A stretch of 45,480 nt of DNA from Streptomyces camponoticapitis (GTDB lineage Bacteria > Actinomycetota > Actinomycetes > Streptomycetales > Streptomycetaceae), in contig NZ_BMMV01000040.1 in NCBI RefSeq assembly GCF_014646115.1, positions 1 to 45,480 on the forward strand, given 5' to 3'. This document shows positions 25,036-33,889 of this stretch, one piece after another; within the stretch, counting starts at the first letter, position 1, and each line of letters opens with the position of its first letter. The notes beneath the pieces were generated by a model, which ran no database searches, was not told the origin of the DNA, and saw only the letters and a program-made list of their open reading frames with translations. The position numbers and the translations under genes are program-made.

Positions 25036-25716
25036 TCACTGATCCGAGCCGCACTCCTTGAGCGGTCTCACAGGGGTGTTCTCGAGCGGCGGACCGTCCT
25101 GCGGGAGGGAAAGGAAGCCAGGGTCGGCCTGGAGAACACCGCGGGAGTCTCGGTGCCACCTCATGCCCGCGGAGTCAATGAACTCCATGCTCACGCGGAG
25201 GTCCTTTGATTCGCCGAAGTCCAGGCGCGGGTCGGAAGCCGCTATGCGAATCTCCGAGCAGGGCGGAAGCATGCTGAAAGTGTTGGGGGGAAGCAGCATC
25301 AGCGTGGCATCGTCGCGGATGTGGATGTTCACGACCAGTTGGTTCACCGGATCCAGTGACCGGTTGACGATAACCAACTCGTCACGGCTCTCACCCTTGG
25401 GCCGCTCCAGCCAGAACGTGACCTTTGATGCCTGCACCCTCGCCTTGTCCTCGTTCTGCTCCTTGGACTGCGCGAGCTGGTCTCCCGCGACCTGGGCAGT
25501 CCAGTAGGTGCCCCATGCGGTGACTGACAGACTGGCGGCACCCACCAGCGCCGCGACGATGAGCGCCCAGCTCTCGGCGCGAGTACGGGTCCTCCCCAAA
25601 GTCTGTCGCTCTGCCTGAATCCGGGCGTCCTCGGCGCGCAGCTCGTTGCGCCTTCGTGCGGTCCTCATGCCAGCGCGCTGGCCAGCAGTGCTCCGCGGCC
25701 TGTCTCTATCCCTCAT
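25036..25716 (-). CDS. Single-pass membrane-anchored protein, unknown function
   Basis: From ATG 25716 the product is 226 aa. A basic, coiled-coil-like cytoplasmic start (MRTARRRNELRAEDARIQAE) leads into one transmembrane helix (SWALIVAALVGAASLSVTAWG). A further helix and a soluble C-terminal domain follow, from about residue 95 (KVTFWLERPKGE, ELVIVNRSLDPVNQLVVNIH). The domain looks like an immunoglobulin-like beta sandwich. It is an intact frame surrounded by broken mobile elements. Similar anchored proteins are frequent in Streptomyces genomic islands, but no function is known to me. Confidence 0.65.
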   Translation of the reverse strand: MRDRDRPRSTAGQRAGMRTARRRNELRAEDARIQAERQTLGRTRTRAESWALIVAALVGAASLSVTAWGTYWTAQVAGDQLAQSKEQNEDKARVQASKVTFWLERPKGESRDELVIVNRSLDPVNQLVVNIHIRDDATLMLLPPNTFSMLPPCSEIRIAASDPRLDFGESKDLRVSMEFIDSAGMRWHRDSRGVLQADPGFLSLPQDGPPLENTPVRPLKECGSDQ

Positions 25717-25776
25717 TGCGACCCCCTGACAGTCAGTCACCCACGCAACACGAGACTATGCGGTGTCGCAACGCAG

Positions 25777-26303
25777 CTATGTGCCCTGGTGGGTGTGTGA
25801 GAGATACGCGCCAAACGGGCAACGAAATGATCTTGAAGCCCCGATCCGCTCGGATCTACGTGCGGCGACGCGCCGGGCGACCGAGTCGACACCGGGCCGT
25901 GCGTATCGCTCCAGGGAGCGGACGGAGGCGTGGCGGGAGCGGGCCGGCAGCATCGAAGTGGAGGTGCCGTCTTCCGCGTCGTGCGTGAGGGCACTGTGCC
26001 GGAGCCGGTGCAGGGTCCAGCCGTCCAGATCCTCGATATCGTCGGTTGAGGCGAGGGGGTTGGCCAGCAGTGGGGTGTTCTCCTCACAGATCTCCTCAGC
26101 GCGGCGGTAGGAGAGCCGGGCCGGCCGGTCTCCGGGCACCCGTCGAGCGCCGGTGTTCCGGCCGGAGCCTTGCGGTCGGTGAGGAACAGCGGGCCAAGGC
26201 GCTGCTTGAGCTTGTCGGCGGCCAGCTGCACATGGTCCGCGGCGAACTCGGCGAGGGCGCTTACCTGCCCGGCGGTGGGCAGGGCGGTGACGGTCGTGGT
26301 CAT
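25777..26303 (-). pseudogene. Tyrosine recombinase (integrase) C-terminal region, frameshifted
   Basis: From ATG 26303 one frame reads MTTTVTALPTAGQVSALAEF and LGPLFLTDRKAPAGT. After a frame change near 26131 another frame continues RPARLSYRRAEEI, then DLDGWTLHRLRHSALTHDAE and ARSRHASVRSLERYARPGVD. HRLRHSALTH, SRHASV and the RY tyrosine are the box II R-H..R..Y residues of tyrosine recombinases. The N-terminal core-binding domain is missing. A second copy in the opposite direction is at 27651-27962. Confidence 0.72.
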
Positions 26304-26418
26304 GGCTCTGGAGCGTACGGGTGCGGAACCCGGCGAATCAGCCGGGCAAGTGCAGTGCCCGGACGTCACGGACGGACCAGCTCATGCGCCCTTCGATCCG
26401 AAAGCTACTGGCGGGTTA

Positions 26419-26935
26419 CTTGTCACCTGGTTCGATGGGGCTGTGGAGAGCCCTGGCGGAGGTGTTCCCCACCGCCCGCCATCAGCGGTGCTGGGTGCAC
26501 AAGGCCCGCAAAGTCACGCACTCCCTGCCGAAGTCCGCCCGGCCCGGGGCGACGAATCCGATGCAGGAGATCTGCAACGCCGAGGACCGCGACCACGCCC
26601 AGAAGGCGATCGAGGTGTTCGCGAAGACCTACGGGCCGAAGTTCCCTGGGGCCGTCGCGGAGATCAGTGACGACGCCGGGGAACTGCCGGCGTTCTACGA
26701 CTTCCGCGCTGAGCACTGGATCCACCTGCGGAGACAAATCCCATCGAGTCCAACTTCGCCACGGTCAAACTCCGCACCAAGGTCACCCGCGGCGCTGGCA
26801 GTTCCGCCGCCGCCCTGGCGATGGTCTTCAAGCTGGTCGAGTCCGCCCGAACGCTGGCGGGCGATCACTGGGCGCCCACCTTCCCGCTTCGAGAACGGCG
26901 TGCTGGTCGAGCGCGAGGATGCCGCCGCTGCCTGA
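26419..26935 (+). pseudogene. IS256 (Mutator) family transposase, C-terminal part with two frameshifts
   Basis: Readable segments in order are MGLWRALAEVFPTARHQRCW, VHKARKVTHSLPKSARPGA, AKTYGPKFPGAVAEISDDAG and FYDFRAEHWIHLR. After a frame change near 26728 comes TNPIESNFATVKLRTKVTRG (the C-terminal Glu region). After another near 26870 comes SRFENGVLVERED. These are characteristic of IS256-family transposases. The N-terminal half and the first catalytic Asp are absent. Confidence 0.82.
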
Positions 26936-26983
26936 TCACACCTCACGCACGACAAGCACGGGATCATAAGGCAGGCTGCCGGA

Positions 26984-27367
26984 ATGAAATCTCGAACTGA
27001 TGGTATGTGGTGGGGAACGGCGATCGAGGCGCCGGACCCCAGCGGTCTGGCGAGGTTCTATGCCGAACTGCTTGGCTGGCACATCGGTCACGAGGAGCCG
27101 GGAACGGCCATCGTCGCCGCCTCACCGCAAGGACCCTTCTTCGTATTCCAGCAGGCGGACGACTATCGGGCTCCGGTCTGGCCTCCGGCCGACGGGGACC
27201 AACGCCCGATGATGCACTTCGACTTCCAGGTCGGCGACCTGGACTCGGCGGTCGCCGAGGCGGTCGCCCTGGGCGCCACGATCGCGGAAATCCAGCCGCA
27301 GGAGAACGTCCGAGTGCTCTTCGACCCCGCCGGCCACCCCTTCTGCCTCTGCTACGACGCGGCGTGA
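26984..27367 (+). CDS. VOC (glyoxalase/bleomycin-resistance-like) family protein
   Basis: This complete 127-aa frame has two beta-alpha-beta-beta-beta modules. The first is WWGTAIEAPDPSGLARFYAE with LLGWHIGHEEPGTAIVA; the second is MMHFDFQVGDLDSAVAEAVA with VRVLFDPAGHPFCLCYD. Such proteins bind metal and act as lyases, isomerases, dioxygenases or drug-binding proteins, and function cannot be inferred from sequence. It is intact although flanked by broken IS256, sigma-factor and integrase remnants. ATG 26984 lacks a strong ribosome binding site. Confidence 0.85.
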   Translation: MKSRTDGMWWGTAIEAPDPSGLARFYAELLGWHIGHEEPGTAIVAASPQGPFFVFQQADDYRAPVWPPADGDQRPMMHFDFQVGDLDSAVAEAVALGATIAEIQPQENVRVLFDPAGHPFCLCYDAA

Positions 27368-27398
27368 CCGGCTGGATCACACGTCACGTGATCCACAA

Positions 27399-27493
27399 TC
27401 GCCGCCGAACTCGGCTTCTCCCAGATGCACATCTCCCGCCTCCTCACCCGCACCCTGATCAAGCTCCGCACCGGCGTCCTCGCAGAACACTGA
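27399..27493 (+). pseudogene. 3' end of a SigB/SigF-type sigma factor gene
   Basis: About 31 codons read IAAELGFSQMHISRLLTRTL and LIKLRTGVLAEH before the stop. IA..LG.SQMH.SRLL..TL..LR is the region 4.2 helix-turn-helix of stress-response sigma factors of the SigB/SigF group. Everything upstream is missing; the VOC gene ends only 32 bp earlier. Remnant only. Confidence 0.7.
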
Positions 27494-27650
27494 CCCGCCC
27501 CCCGGAACGGAGCACTTTGATCCCTACGAAGGCTGGGCTTGGTCCGTCGTTCATATGGCGGCGGGCCTTGCGGCCCCTACCTCATGAATGGGTGGAAACC
27601 GGAGGCAGGATACTCAGAGGGGCTGGACTGCTCACAGGGCCCCGGCTGGA

Positions 27651-27962
27651 ATGCCGACGTTGGACGTGTGTCCGGAGACCGGCCGGGCCCGGCTTTTCTA
27701 CCGCCGGGCTGATGAGGTCTTCGAGGAGAGCACGCGGCTGCTGGCCAATTCCCTCTCCTCACCCGGGGACATCGAAGCCTTGGACGGGTGGACGCTCCAC
27801 CGGCCCCCGCCACAGTGCCCTGACGCACGACGCCGAGGACGGCACCCCGCCCCGATCCTGCTGGCTCACTCCCGGCACGTCTCTGTCCGCTCCTTGGAGT
27901 GGCACGCCCGTTCCGGCGTCGGCGCGGTCGCACGGTATGCCGCCGCACGTCGCCGGACGTGA
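27651..27962 (+). pseudogene. Second integrase C-terminal remnant, opposite orientation
   Basis: The frame from ATG 27651 reads VCPETGRARLFYRRADEVFE, then ESTRLLANSLSSPGD and ALDGWTLHR. It shifts frame through HSALTHDAEDG (another frame, around 27815) and returns for LLAHSRHVSVRSLEWHARSG. It is clearly homologous to the minus-strand remnant at 25777-26303 but decayed differently: the active-site Tyr region reads EWHARSG instead of ERYARPG. Confidence 0.68.
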
Positions 27963-28114
27963 CACCACCCATCTGCGGCCGGAGGCAGCGGCTCATTGCC
28001 CGTGGTACCTGATGCGCTCGGCCGGACACGCCGGGGTGCGGCAGTGGTCGCCTCGCGGGGGCCCGGGGCTCGGGGTTCGGGGCGGACAGCGACGCGGGGG
28101 GCGTCGGGTCCTCA

Positions 28115-28263
28115 CGGTTGTCGAGCGCGTAGGCCAGGCACTCGGTCTGCACGTGGCAGTCGAGGCAGACGGACTTGGCCCGGTTCTGCTCCTGTCCCTG
28201 GACGAAGAGGGCGTCGGGGGCGAGGGTTCGGCAGGCTCCCTGTTCGCTCCAGTTCGACGGCGT
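28115..28263 (-). pseudogene. WhiB-family regulator remnant
   Basis: The minus-strand frame reads NWSEQGACRTLAPDALFVQG, then QNRAKSVCLDCHVQTECLAY and ALDNRED. The Cys in GAC and the C-x2-C-x5-C pattern are the four iron-sulfur ligands of WhiB proteins. An in-frame stop sits just before it with no start codon, and the turn motif (GVWGG) and basic tail after NRE are replaced by unrelated sequence. Not functional. Confidence 0.72.
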
Positions 28264-28570
28264 TCACAGCGTTTCCATCCCGTGGGGGAGTCCGACGCTG
28301 TTAAACGTTCTACGGTATGGGAGCACGGGGACGCCGCTCTCGCTCAGGCACCAGGCCATGCGCTCAGCCTGTTTTCCCGCGTAGCGGCAGTAGTGCCGAT
28401 CGAGGAGGCCGGGGTTCCTGACCATTTCCGCGGTTCGCTGGTGTCTGCTGATAAGGGCTCAACTTGCTGTGCGGGCCGTGTCATCTGCCCGCCGATGCCG
28501 GGCGTTTATGGGCGTCGCGTGGGAAGACGACGGATCAGAATTGCGTCCCGCGTCGGCCAGGGAGTGGACC
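28264..28570. other. Gap, nothing recognised
   Basis: No motif-bearing frame. It separates the WhiB remnant from the next intact gene and presumably contains that gene's promoter. Confidence 0.5.
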
Positions 28571-29017
28571 ATGCTCGAAATCAAACAGGAACGCCTCTTC
28601 GGACGTACCTACCAAGTCCTGTCGGAGGGCACGCCTGTCGCGCGCTGGTCTGCCCGCACTTGGAAGTCCGGCGGGCGCGTCGAGGTGGCCGGTCAGACCC
28701 TCGACCTTCGTTCCGCGAACTGGGGGAGGTCGTTCGAGATGCTCGAGGGAGGGGTGCTCCGAGCTGAGGCGCACCGTTCCGGCGGTCGGTGGTACATCAC
28801 CAGTGAAAACGGCGACTACGAGCTGACGCGCCAGTCGGCCCTGCGTGGAAAACGGCGGCTGGTCCACGAAGAGCGCGTCCTCGGAGAGTTCCGGCGTGGT
28901 CGGTTCGGCTCTGGGTTGACCGCCGAACTCACCGATGTACCGCTGTCCCTTCAGATCTTCGCGAGCTTGGTGGTGCTTTCGCTGTGGCAGCGTCAGGACG
29001 CCGCCTCCAGTAGCTGA
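28571..29017 (+). CDS. Hypothetical protein, beta-rich (possible tubby C-terminal-like fold)
   Basis: From ATG 28571 (CCAGGGAGTGGACC upstream as ribosome binding site) the product is 148 aa. It is made of short beta-strand-like segments: MLEIKQERLFGRTYQVLSEG, RWYITSENGDYELTRQSALR and EERVLGEFRRGRFG. It ends with a hydrophobic helix (VPLSLQIFASLVVLSLW). This order, short strands then a final buried helix, is reminiscent of tubby/scramblase-like C-terminal domains, but that is a structural guess. A strong hairpin follows 20 bases after the stop, supporting a real transcription unit. Confidence 0.65.
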   Translation: MLEIKQERLFGRTYQVLSEGTPVARWSARTWKSGGRVEVAGQTLDLRSANWGRSFEMLEGGVLRAEAHRSGGRWYITSENGDYELTRQSALRGKRRLVHEERVLGEFRRGRFGSGLTAELTDVPLSLQIFASLVVLSLWQRQDAASSS

Positions 29018-29037
29018 TCAGAGTTTCACCGGCCTGG

Positions 29038-29066
29038 CCGCGGCGCGGAGTCGCTCGGCGCCGCGG
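29038..29066 (+). terminator. Hairpin after the 28571 gene
   Basis: Arms CCGCGGCGC (29038-29046) and GCGCCGCGG (29058-29066) are perfect complements with an 11-base loop. They start 20 bases after the stop codon. No T-run. The rest of the gap up to 29266 shows no gene. Confidence 0.6.
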
Positions 29067-29266
29067 TGGAGGTGCTGCGGAGCACGGGGCGGCCTGGGCC
29101 CGGAGACGTACCGCTCGCCGGCGGGGCGCGATCACGGACCAACAGCCCCGGTTCGGGCGGTGGTTGAGAGGGTGGCCTGCTTGTAGGGTGAGGTCCCGCC
29201 CGATGGAGATCATGCTGGTCGGAGCCGAAGCGCACTGTCCGGCAGTGGCACAGTGTGAAGGACGTC

Positions 29267-30169
29267 ATGAAGATAGGTTTCGCCCTGCCCCAGTTCAACA
29301 ACCAGGCGTACGGGGTCGTCCACACGGCCTCGTTCGCCTCCGCGATCGAGGAGGCCGGCGGCGCCAGTCTGTGGGTGGGCGACCGGAACCTGGCCGCGGT
29401 CCGGCCTGTTGTGGGCTACGGCGGGCAGGGCACCACCATCCCGCCGGAACTCAACGCCTCCGCGGACCCCTTCGTCCTGCTCGGTGTCGCCGCCTCCGCG
29501 ACCAGCACAGTCCTGCTCGGCTCCCACGTCCTGGTCGCCCCTCTCTATCCTCCCGTCCAGCTCGCCCGGTCGCTCACGACAATCGACCTGATCAGCGGCG
29601 GACGCCTGCTGCCCGGCTTCGGGATCGGCTGGTCCCCCGAGGAGTACCGGGCGGCCGGCCTGGACTTCACCCGCCGCGGCGCCCGCATGGAGGAACTGCT
29701 CGACGCACTCGACGCGATCTGGACCACCGACCCGGCACAGTACGAGGGCGCGCAGCTCTCCGTACCCGAGCACCACTCGCCGCTCAAGCCGGCGCGGCGC
29801 CCACGGCCCCCCTTCTACCTGGGCGCCATGTCCGAGCCTGCGCTGCGCCGCGTTGCCCGGCGTGCAGACGGCTGGCTGCCGTTGGTCGTGGTCCCCAGCT
29901 ACGTCGACATCGACGGCCTCGTCGCGCAGCGTGCGCTGCTGGACGAGCTGGCCCGGCAGGACGGCCGTGACCCCGGGAAGATCGACACGGTGCTGAGGGT
30001 GAACATCGACGCCGGCACGAGTACGGCACGGGTCGCCGACACGGTCAAGGAAATCCACGAAAGGACGGGCATCGACCACTTCATGGTCGACTCGATGTAC
30101 GACGTGGACACCGTCGACGGCTCCGTCGAGCACGCCCGGGAGGTTCTCCGGCTGGTGGCGAAGGGCTGA
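29267..30169 (+). CDS. LLM-class flavin-dependent oxidoreductase (probably F420-dependent)
   Basis: This 300-aa luciferase-like monooxygenase family protein starts MKIGFALPQFNNQAYG. Family features include SLWVGDRN, the ATSTVLLGSHVLVAPLYPPV segment, LISGGRLLPGFGIGW and the SPEEYRAAGLDFTRRGARME region, typical of the TIGR03619-like F420 group. ATG 29267 has GAAGGA 4 bases upstream; GTG 29255 is in frame but has no site. It would oxidise or reduce a small organic substrate with F420 or FMN; the substrate is unknown. It stands alone, followed by a hairpin at 30318. Confidence 0.88.
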   Translation: MKIGFALPQFNNQAYGVVHTASFASAIEEAGGASLWVGDRNLAAVRPVVGYGGQGTTIPPELNASADPFVLLGVAASATSTVLLGSHVLVAPLYPPVQLARSLTTIDLISGGRLLPGFGIGWSPEEYRAAGLDFTRRGARMEELLDALDAIWTTDPAQYEGAQLSVPEHHSPLKPARRPRPPFYLGAMSEPALRRVARRADGWLPLVVVPSYVDIDGLVAQRALLDELARQDGRDPGKIDTVLRVNIDAGTSTARVADTVKEIHERTGIDHFMVDSMYDVDTVDGSVEHAREVLRLVAKG

Positions 30170-30317
30170 GCCCGCGTTCTCCCGGCAAGGCGACGGTGCA
30201 CGGTGCACACCCTGCAGCGCCCGAAGCCCGGGTTCTCCAGGGAAGGTGTCACCCGGCACGGCTCATGGGCGCGTAGACCCGCACCAGGGTCGACGATGGC
30301 ATGCGCCGGCTCGCGAC

Positions 30318-30339
30318 CGAACCGTTAGGGAACGGTTCG
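30318..30339. terminator. Hairpin between convergent genes
   Basis: CGAACCGTT (30318-30326), loop AGGG, AACGGTTCG (30331-30339), then ATTTCC. The perfect 9-bp stem with a tetraloop sits between the LLM gene (ends 30169) and the convergent membrane protein gene (stop at 30390), so it can serve both. Confidence 0.65.
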
Positions 30340-30389
30340 ATTTCCGCCCGCAGCACCCTCCCGGCCGATGCCAGCGTGGCCGTCTACCG

Positions 30390-31628
30390 TTACCGCGGAA
30401 TAATGAGATCGACCATCTGATTCGGTCCCGGTAGGCGACCGCGCGTGAACATCGTCACCAGGACGATCACCGCGACCGGCAGTAGTGCCCCGAGAGCAGC
30501 ATCCGGCAGGCCGAGAATCGAGGCAATCGTCATCACCGCCAGGAGCACACACGACGCGAGAGCGAAGCGCACGGCCTCTCTGGGTGGTGCGGGTTTTACT
30601 CCTACGAGTTCCTCCGGCGAGAGTAATGCTCCTATTCGCCCTTCGGTATATCTCTCGGCTATTTTGAGGAGCGTCTCGATGAGCTCTTTCAGAGCGTCGA
30701 GAGGCTCGGTGTCCTGCTTTATTTCCAGGGCTCTCAACACTCCGACAACCCGCTCCGCATGTTCCTTCAAAGCGCGCTTACGATGACGTCTGACCGCCAG
30801 GGCTCCGTACCGCAGTCTATGCAGATTCCAAATCGTTCGCTCCGCGTTCTTGAGAGTGCTGGAATCGACACCTCCCCTGCTCTCCCCTTCGGATATTGCG
30901 TGATGCGCCTTCGCGCATTCCAGTGCGGCCACCCAGAGGACAGCGACAGGCCAGCACTTGGCGTAGTCAGAGAAAAGGGAGAGGTTTGCAAAAGGGGATG
31001 GATCGGGTCGGACGGTAGGGCTGGTTGGGGCCACGTGATATTCAGAGATTCTGGCCCTGCTGACACGCCTGCCGGCCTGCATGGAAATCATGATCAGAGC
31101 AAGGACGGTGAGCATCACCACAGTCAGGGAAGCAATCATGACCGGATCTTCGGTGTAGCGCTCTAAAACTCCATTGCTCCGCCCCCATTCGGGGAGTTTG
31201 CTGAACCCCTCCTTCGCCCATTCCAGTAGATTGTCATGGCCATCCATTCCCTTCGGCGTTAACTTAATCGGCAATCTGCCTGAGAGGAAAAGCAGCCATA
31301 GAATTGCAACAAAGCCGAGGCTGAGCGTCGCGAGTGCCTGGAGAATGATGCCGAGCTGAACGGCTCGAAGCCATCGTAAAGTCCAACCCGGGGCATTCTT
31401 TTCTTCACCCATGAACACGTCCCCTACCAGAGGGGAAACATGCTCACGCATATCTTCTAGAAGACCCTCCATGCGCCTGCTGGCGACTTCGCCATGTTTC
31501 TGGATGGCCCACGCCATGAACCTGACGAACCGGTCGTTAGTCAAACCAGCAAAAGCGAGCAATCCCAGCACAACGACCGCCGCAGCGAGATAAATGATCG
31601 CTGTTTGCGACGGGAGAGAAACAAGCAT
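30390..31628 (-). CDS. Multi-pass membrane protein with large cytoplasmic domain, unknown function
   Basis: From ATG 31628 (AGGGGGG just upstream) the product is 412 aa. Hydrophobic helices occur at TAIIYLAAAVVVLGLLAFAG, LGFVAILWLLFLSG, SLTVVMLTVLALIMISM and, at the end, FALASCVLLAVMTIASILG and GALLPVAVIVLVTM. A ~180-residue, mostly helical soluble region lies between helices three and four (KNAERTIWNLHRLRYGALAV). Codon use is visibly less GC-rich than elsewhere in the window, a sign of foreign origin. No family recognised; the layout recalls membrane effectors of immunity or stress modules, but this is only an impression. Confidence 0.72.
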   Translation of the reverse strand: MLVSLPSQTAIIYLAAAVVVLGLLAFAGLTNDRFVRFMAWAIQKHGEVASRRMEGLLEDMREHVSPLVGDVFMGEEKNAPGWTLRWLRAVQLGIILQALATLSLGFVAILWLLFLSGRLPIKLTPKGMDGHDNLLEWAKEGFSKLPEWGRSNGVLERYTEDPVMIASLTVVMLTVLALIMISMQAGRRVSRARISEYHVAPTSPTVRPDPSPFANLSLFSDYAKCWPVAVLWVAALECAKAHHAISEGESRGGVDSSTLKNAERTIWNLHRLRYGALAVRRHRKRALKEHAERVVGVLRALEIKQDTEPLDALKELIETLLKIAERYTEGRIGALLSPEELVGVKPAPPREAVRFALASCVLLAVMTIASILGLPDAALGALLPVAVIVLVTMFTRGRLPGPNQMVDLIIPR

Positions 31629-31863
31629 GCGCCCCCCTGTAGGCACCCGCGCCGTAGGCACACCCCTGTGCCGGTCGACGGCTCGGGCCGCCCGGCCGCG
31701 ACCCCTAGCAGGATCAGAATGCCCGGGCCGTTGCCGACGAGTCCTCCAATCCGCAAAAGAACGACACACCGTTCCGGATGATCAAGCAGCGGCCGCATGG
31801 CTCGCCCAGGGGGTGGCCGATGCCGGATGATCCACTGCGGCTCCGGCCTGCTCGCCACCCTGC

Positions 31864-32025
31864 AAGCTCCGGGTGCGCCGCGTCCTCGAATCGCTCCCCG
31901 GCATCGGCACCATCCGTGCCGGTCAGCTGCTCGCCGATCTGAGCATCTCTGAGCAGCGCCGTGTCCAGGGTCTCGGCTCCGGACAGCGCGCCGGGCTCCT
32001 CGCACGTTTCTCTCCCAAGGACTGA
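31864..32025 (+). pseudogene. C-terminal fragment of actinobacterial integration host factor (mIHF)
   Basis: The frame reads KLRVRRVLESLPGIGTIRAG, QLLADLSISEQRRVQGLGSG and QRAGLLARF, matching the H2TH DNA-binding end of actinobacterial IHF (LLESLPGVGKVRA and SE.RRVRGLG). An in-frame stop lies at 31828 and no start precedes it except GTG 31873. It diverges from the highly conserved housekeeping protein (SISEQRR, GSGQRAG), so it is an extra, decayed copy or came from elsewhere. Confidence 0.72.
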
Positions 32026-32860
32026 CCTGTCGCCTCCAGTTGACGCACCTGGCGTGAAAATGTCCTGCGTCCCTGCGTGCGGCTCGGTACGAGCACGGTG
32101 AAGCTCAGCCCCGCGCAGCGGAGCTGACAAGGTGCCGCTCTGAAGGCGGTTCGGCGTGCGGATGGGCGCCCGTCGCGCCCGGCGCCGTCGTCGAATTCCC
32201 CTTCCCACTCCGGTGGGGTATCCGGGCTGGCGAACTGGGGCGGGAGAAAGAGACCGCTCCACCGTGGCGGAGGAGACAGGCGCCGGCGCGGCTGCCGTGT
32301 TCGCGGCGCTGGGGTGCGCCGCTCTTCGTGCGGGGGCGGGGTCATGTTGAGGTGATGCTGTGCCGCTCTCCGCCCGGGAATTCCGTGCGCATCCGCGCAT
32401 GTCTTCCCGCGGCGGCCTCGTCCATCCTCCCCAGATGGAACTGCTCGCAGCCCCATCTCCAGGATTACGCGCGGGAGCTTCCGGGTGCCGCGAGCACTCT
32501 GGGGCGGTGCATGGCAGAGCCTCGGGGCGATCCGCTCTGTCACTGACCGTCGTGGCCAGCCGGTCACCCCGAGGCAGTCTCGATTCTCGCATGCGCACAG
32601 GACGCGCCAAACGGCCCTGACCCGCGTCAGGTCCGGGGCCGCTCTTCGGGCGGGTGGTCGTGGGTGCACGCTTGGGCACCACGCCGTGGCTGGCACTCCG
32701 CAGAGTTCGGGGCAGTCGTTAACGCCCATCGTGCTTCTGCGGAATTGCGGAGTAACCTCGCCCAACGCGTCGGTGCGGCCCGGAGGAGGGCAGTGGCGGT
32801 ATCGCAGCGCACTATCTTCGCGACGCCGTGGAACGCCTTTGCGTAGTCTGCCAGTTGGGA
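32026..32860. other. Gap of about 830 bp, nothing supported
   Basis: Frames up to 300 codons run through here on the minus strand but have arginine/alanine/proline-rich, shadow-like composition and no ribosome binding site. No motif recognised. Confidence 0.55.
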
Positions 32861-33244
32861 TCAGTGGCGGCCGGTGCGGCTGGTATAGACCGCGAGCGTG
32901 AGCGTTTTCACCGCTGCCCGGGCGCGGTCGGCGTCCAGGCCCGTATCGAGTGCTTCCAGGGCCTCGGCCGCCGACAACCGGACCGCACGGGGCAGGCCGT
33001 CGTAGGCGGCGATCCGATAGGCAGCGGCGCGACGGGCGTGCCGCTCTTCCTCACCGACCCCCTCAGGGGTGAACGGGAAGACCGCGGCCTCGTACAGCAG
33101 GATGCCGAAGAGGACCCCGTCGGCCGTCCCCTCCGCATATCCATCGGCTCCGGCTGCCCGCAAGGCAGCCACACGCCGACGGTCGAAGAACCTGCCGGGA
33201 GGAAAATGAGTCCCACCGAGTGCCCCGGCGATCCCGGGCACCAC
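32861..33244 (-). CDS. Hypothetical protein, about 127 aa
   Basis: The likely start is GTG 33244 or 33241, giving VPGIAGALGGTHFPPGRFFD. The product is alanine/glutamate-rich and helical (RRVAALRAAGADGYAEGTAD, LSAAEALEALDTGLDADRAR), with third-position GC bias typical of real genes here. The frame stays open to 33340, but that part overlaps an MFS remnant on the other strand. No family recognised. Confidence 0.5.
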   Translation of the reverse strand: MVPGIAGALGGTHFPPGRFFDRRRVAALRAAGADGYAEGTADGVLFGILLYEAAVFPFTPEGVGEEERHARRAAAYRIAAYDGLPRAVRLSAAEALEALDTGLDADRARAAVKTLTLAVYTSRTGRH

Positions 33245-33249
33245 CCCTT

Positions 33250-33596
33250 CTTTTTGCCCAGCCAGGGCTCGCGTGGCTGGGCATACTGGCCACCGCCGGA
33301 TTCGTGAAAACAGCGGGAGGCGTCGCCGCCGGGACCACACAGCGCTCGCTACGCCAGCAACTGTGCCCGCCGCAACTGCAGTCCCGCGCGCAGCAAACCG
33401 CGGTCTGGCTGGTCGCGGGCAGTCGGCCCATCGCGGCTCTCACCGCCGGCGCCATCGCCGCGTTTTCGGGGTCGAGGCCGCCCTGCTGACAGGAACCCTG
33501 CTCTGCCTGGTCCCGGTCAGCCTGTTGTGGGCGTCACCGGTCCGGCACCTCAAGGCAAGTCGCGGTGATCTGGTCAGGAGTGACGTATCGACCTGA
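33250..33596 (+). pseudogene. MFS transporter C-terminal remnant, frameshifted
   Basis: The frame reads TQRSLRQQLCPPQLQSRAQQ, TAVWLVAGSRPIAALTAGAI and AA. A missing base near 33463 then moves it to the frame reading VFGVEAALLTGTLLCLVPVS and LLWASPVRHLKA. QRSLRQ..CP..L.SR..Q....L..G.RP..AL.AG is the last third of a drug-efflux type MFS protein. The first eight helices are absent. Confidence 0.7.
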
Positions 33597-33889
33597 GTCG
33601 ACGCCGAAGACGCGCGGCACCCCCGGCCAGCTGCCTGAGTGGCGCCGGGGGCTGGCGCGGCGGCTTCCGCTCCGTTTCCGGCCCCCGACCCTACTGGGCC
33701 CACTATCCGCCGTGCTGTCCCCGGATCGCCTTCCCGGATCACTCGTTCCCGCCACCGACGACGCACACCCAGCTCACGAAGAGGTCGAGCCTACCGACGC
33801 CGCACAGGTGTTCGTCATGGCTCGGATGGAACCCTCCACAGCCCGGCTCGGTAGAGTCCCCACCCAATACCCCCAACCAAGGAGTCCTT

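Noticed and set aside
27007..28767. A 586-codon plus-strand frame
   Set aside because: It runs out of frame through the VOC gene and antisense to the WhiB remnant. It holds a short true integrase piece only because of a frameshift.
31714..32682. A 322-codon minus-strand frame
   Set aside because: Low-complexity Arg/Pro/Ala composition, antisense to the IHF remnant, no start signal or family motif.
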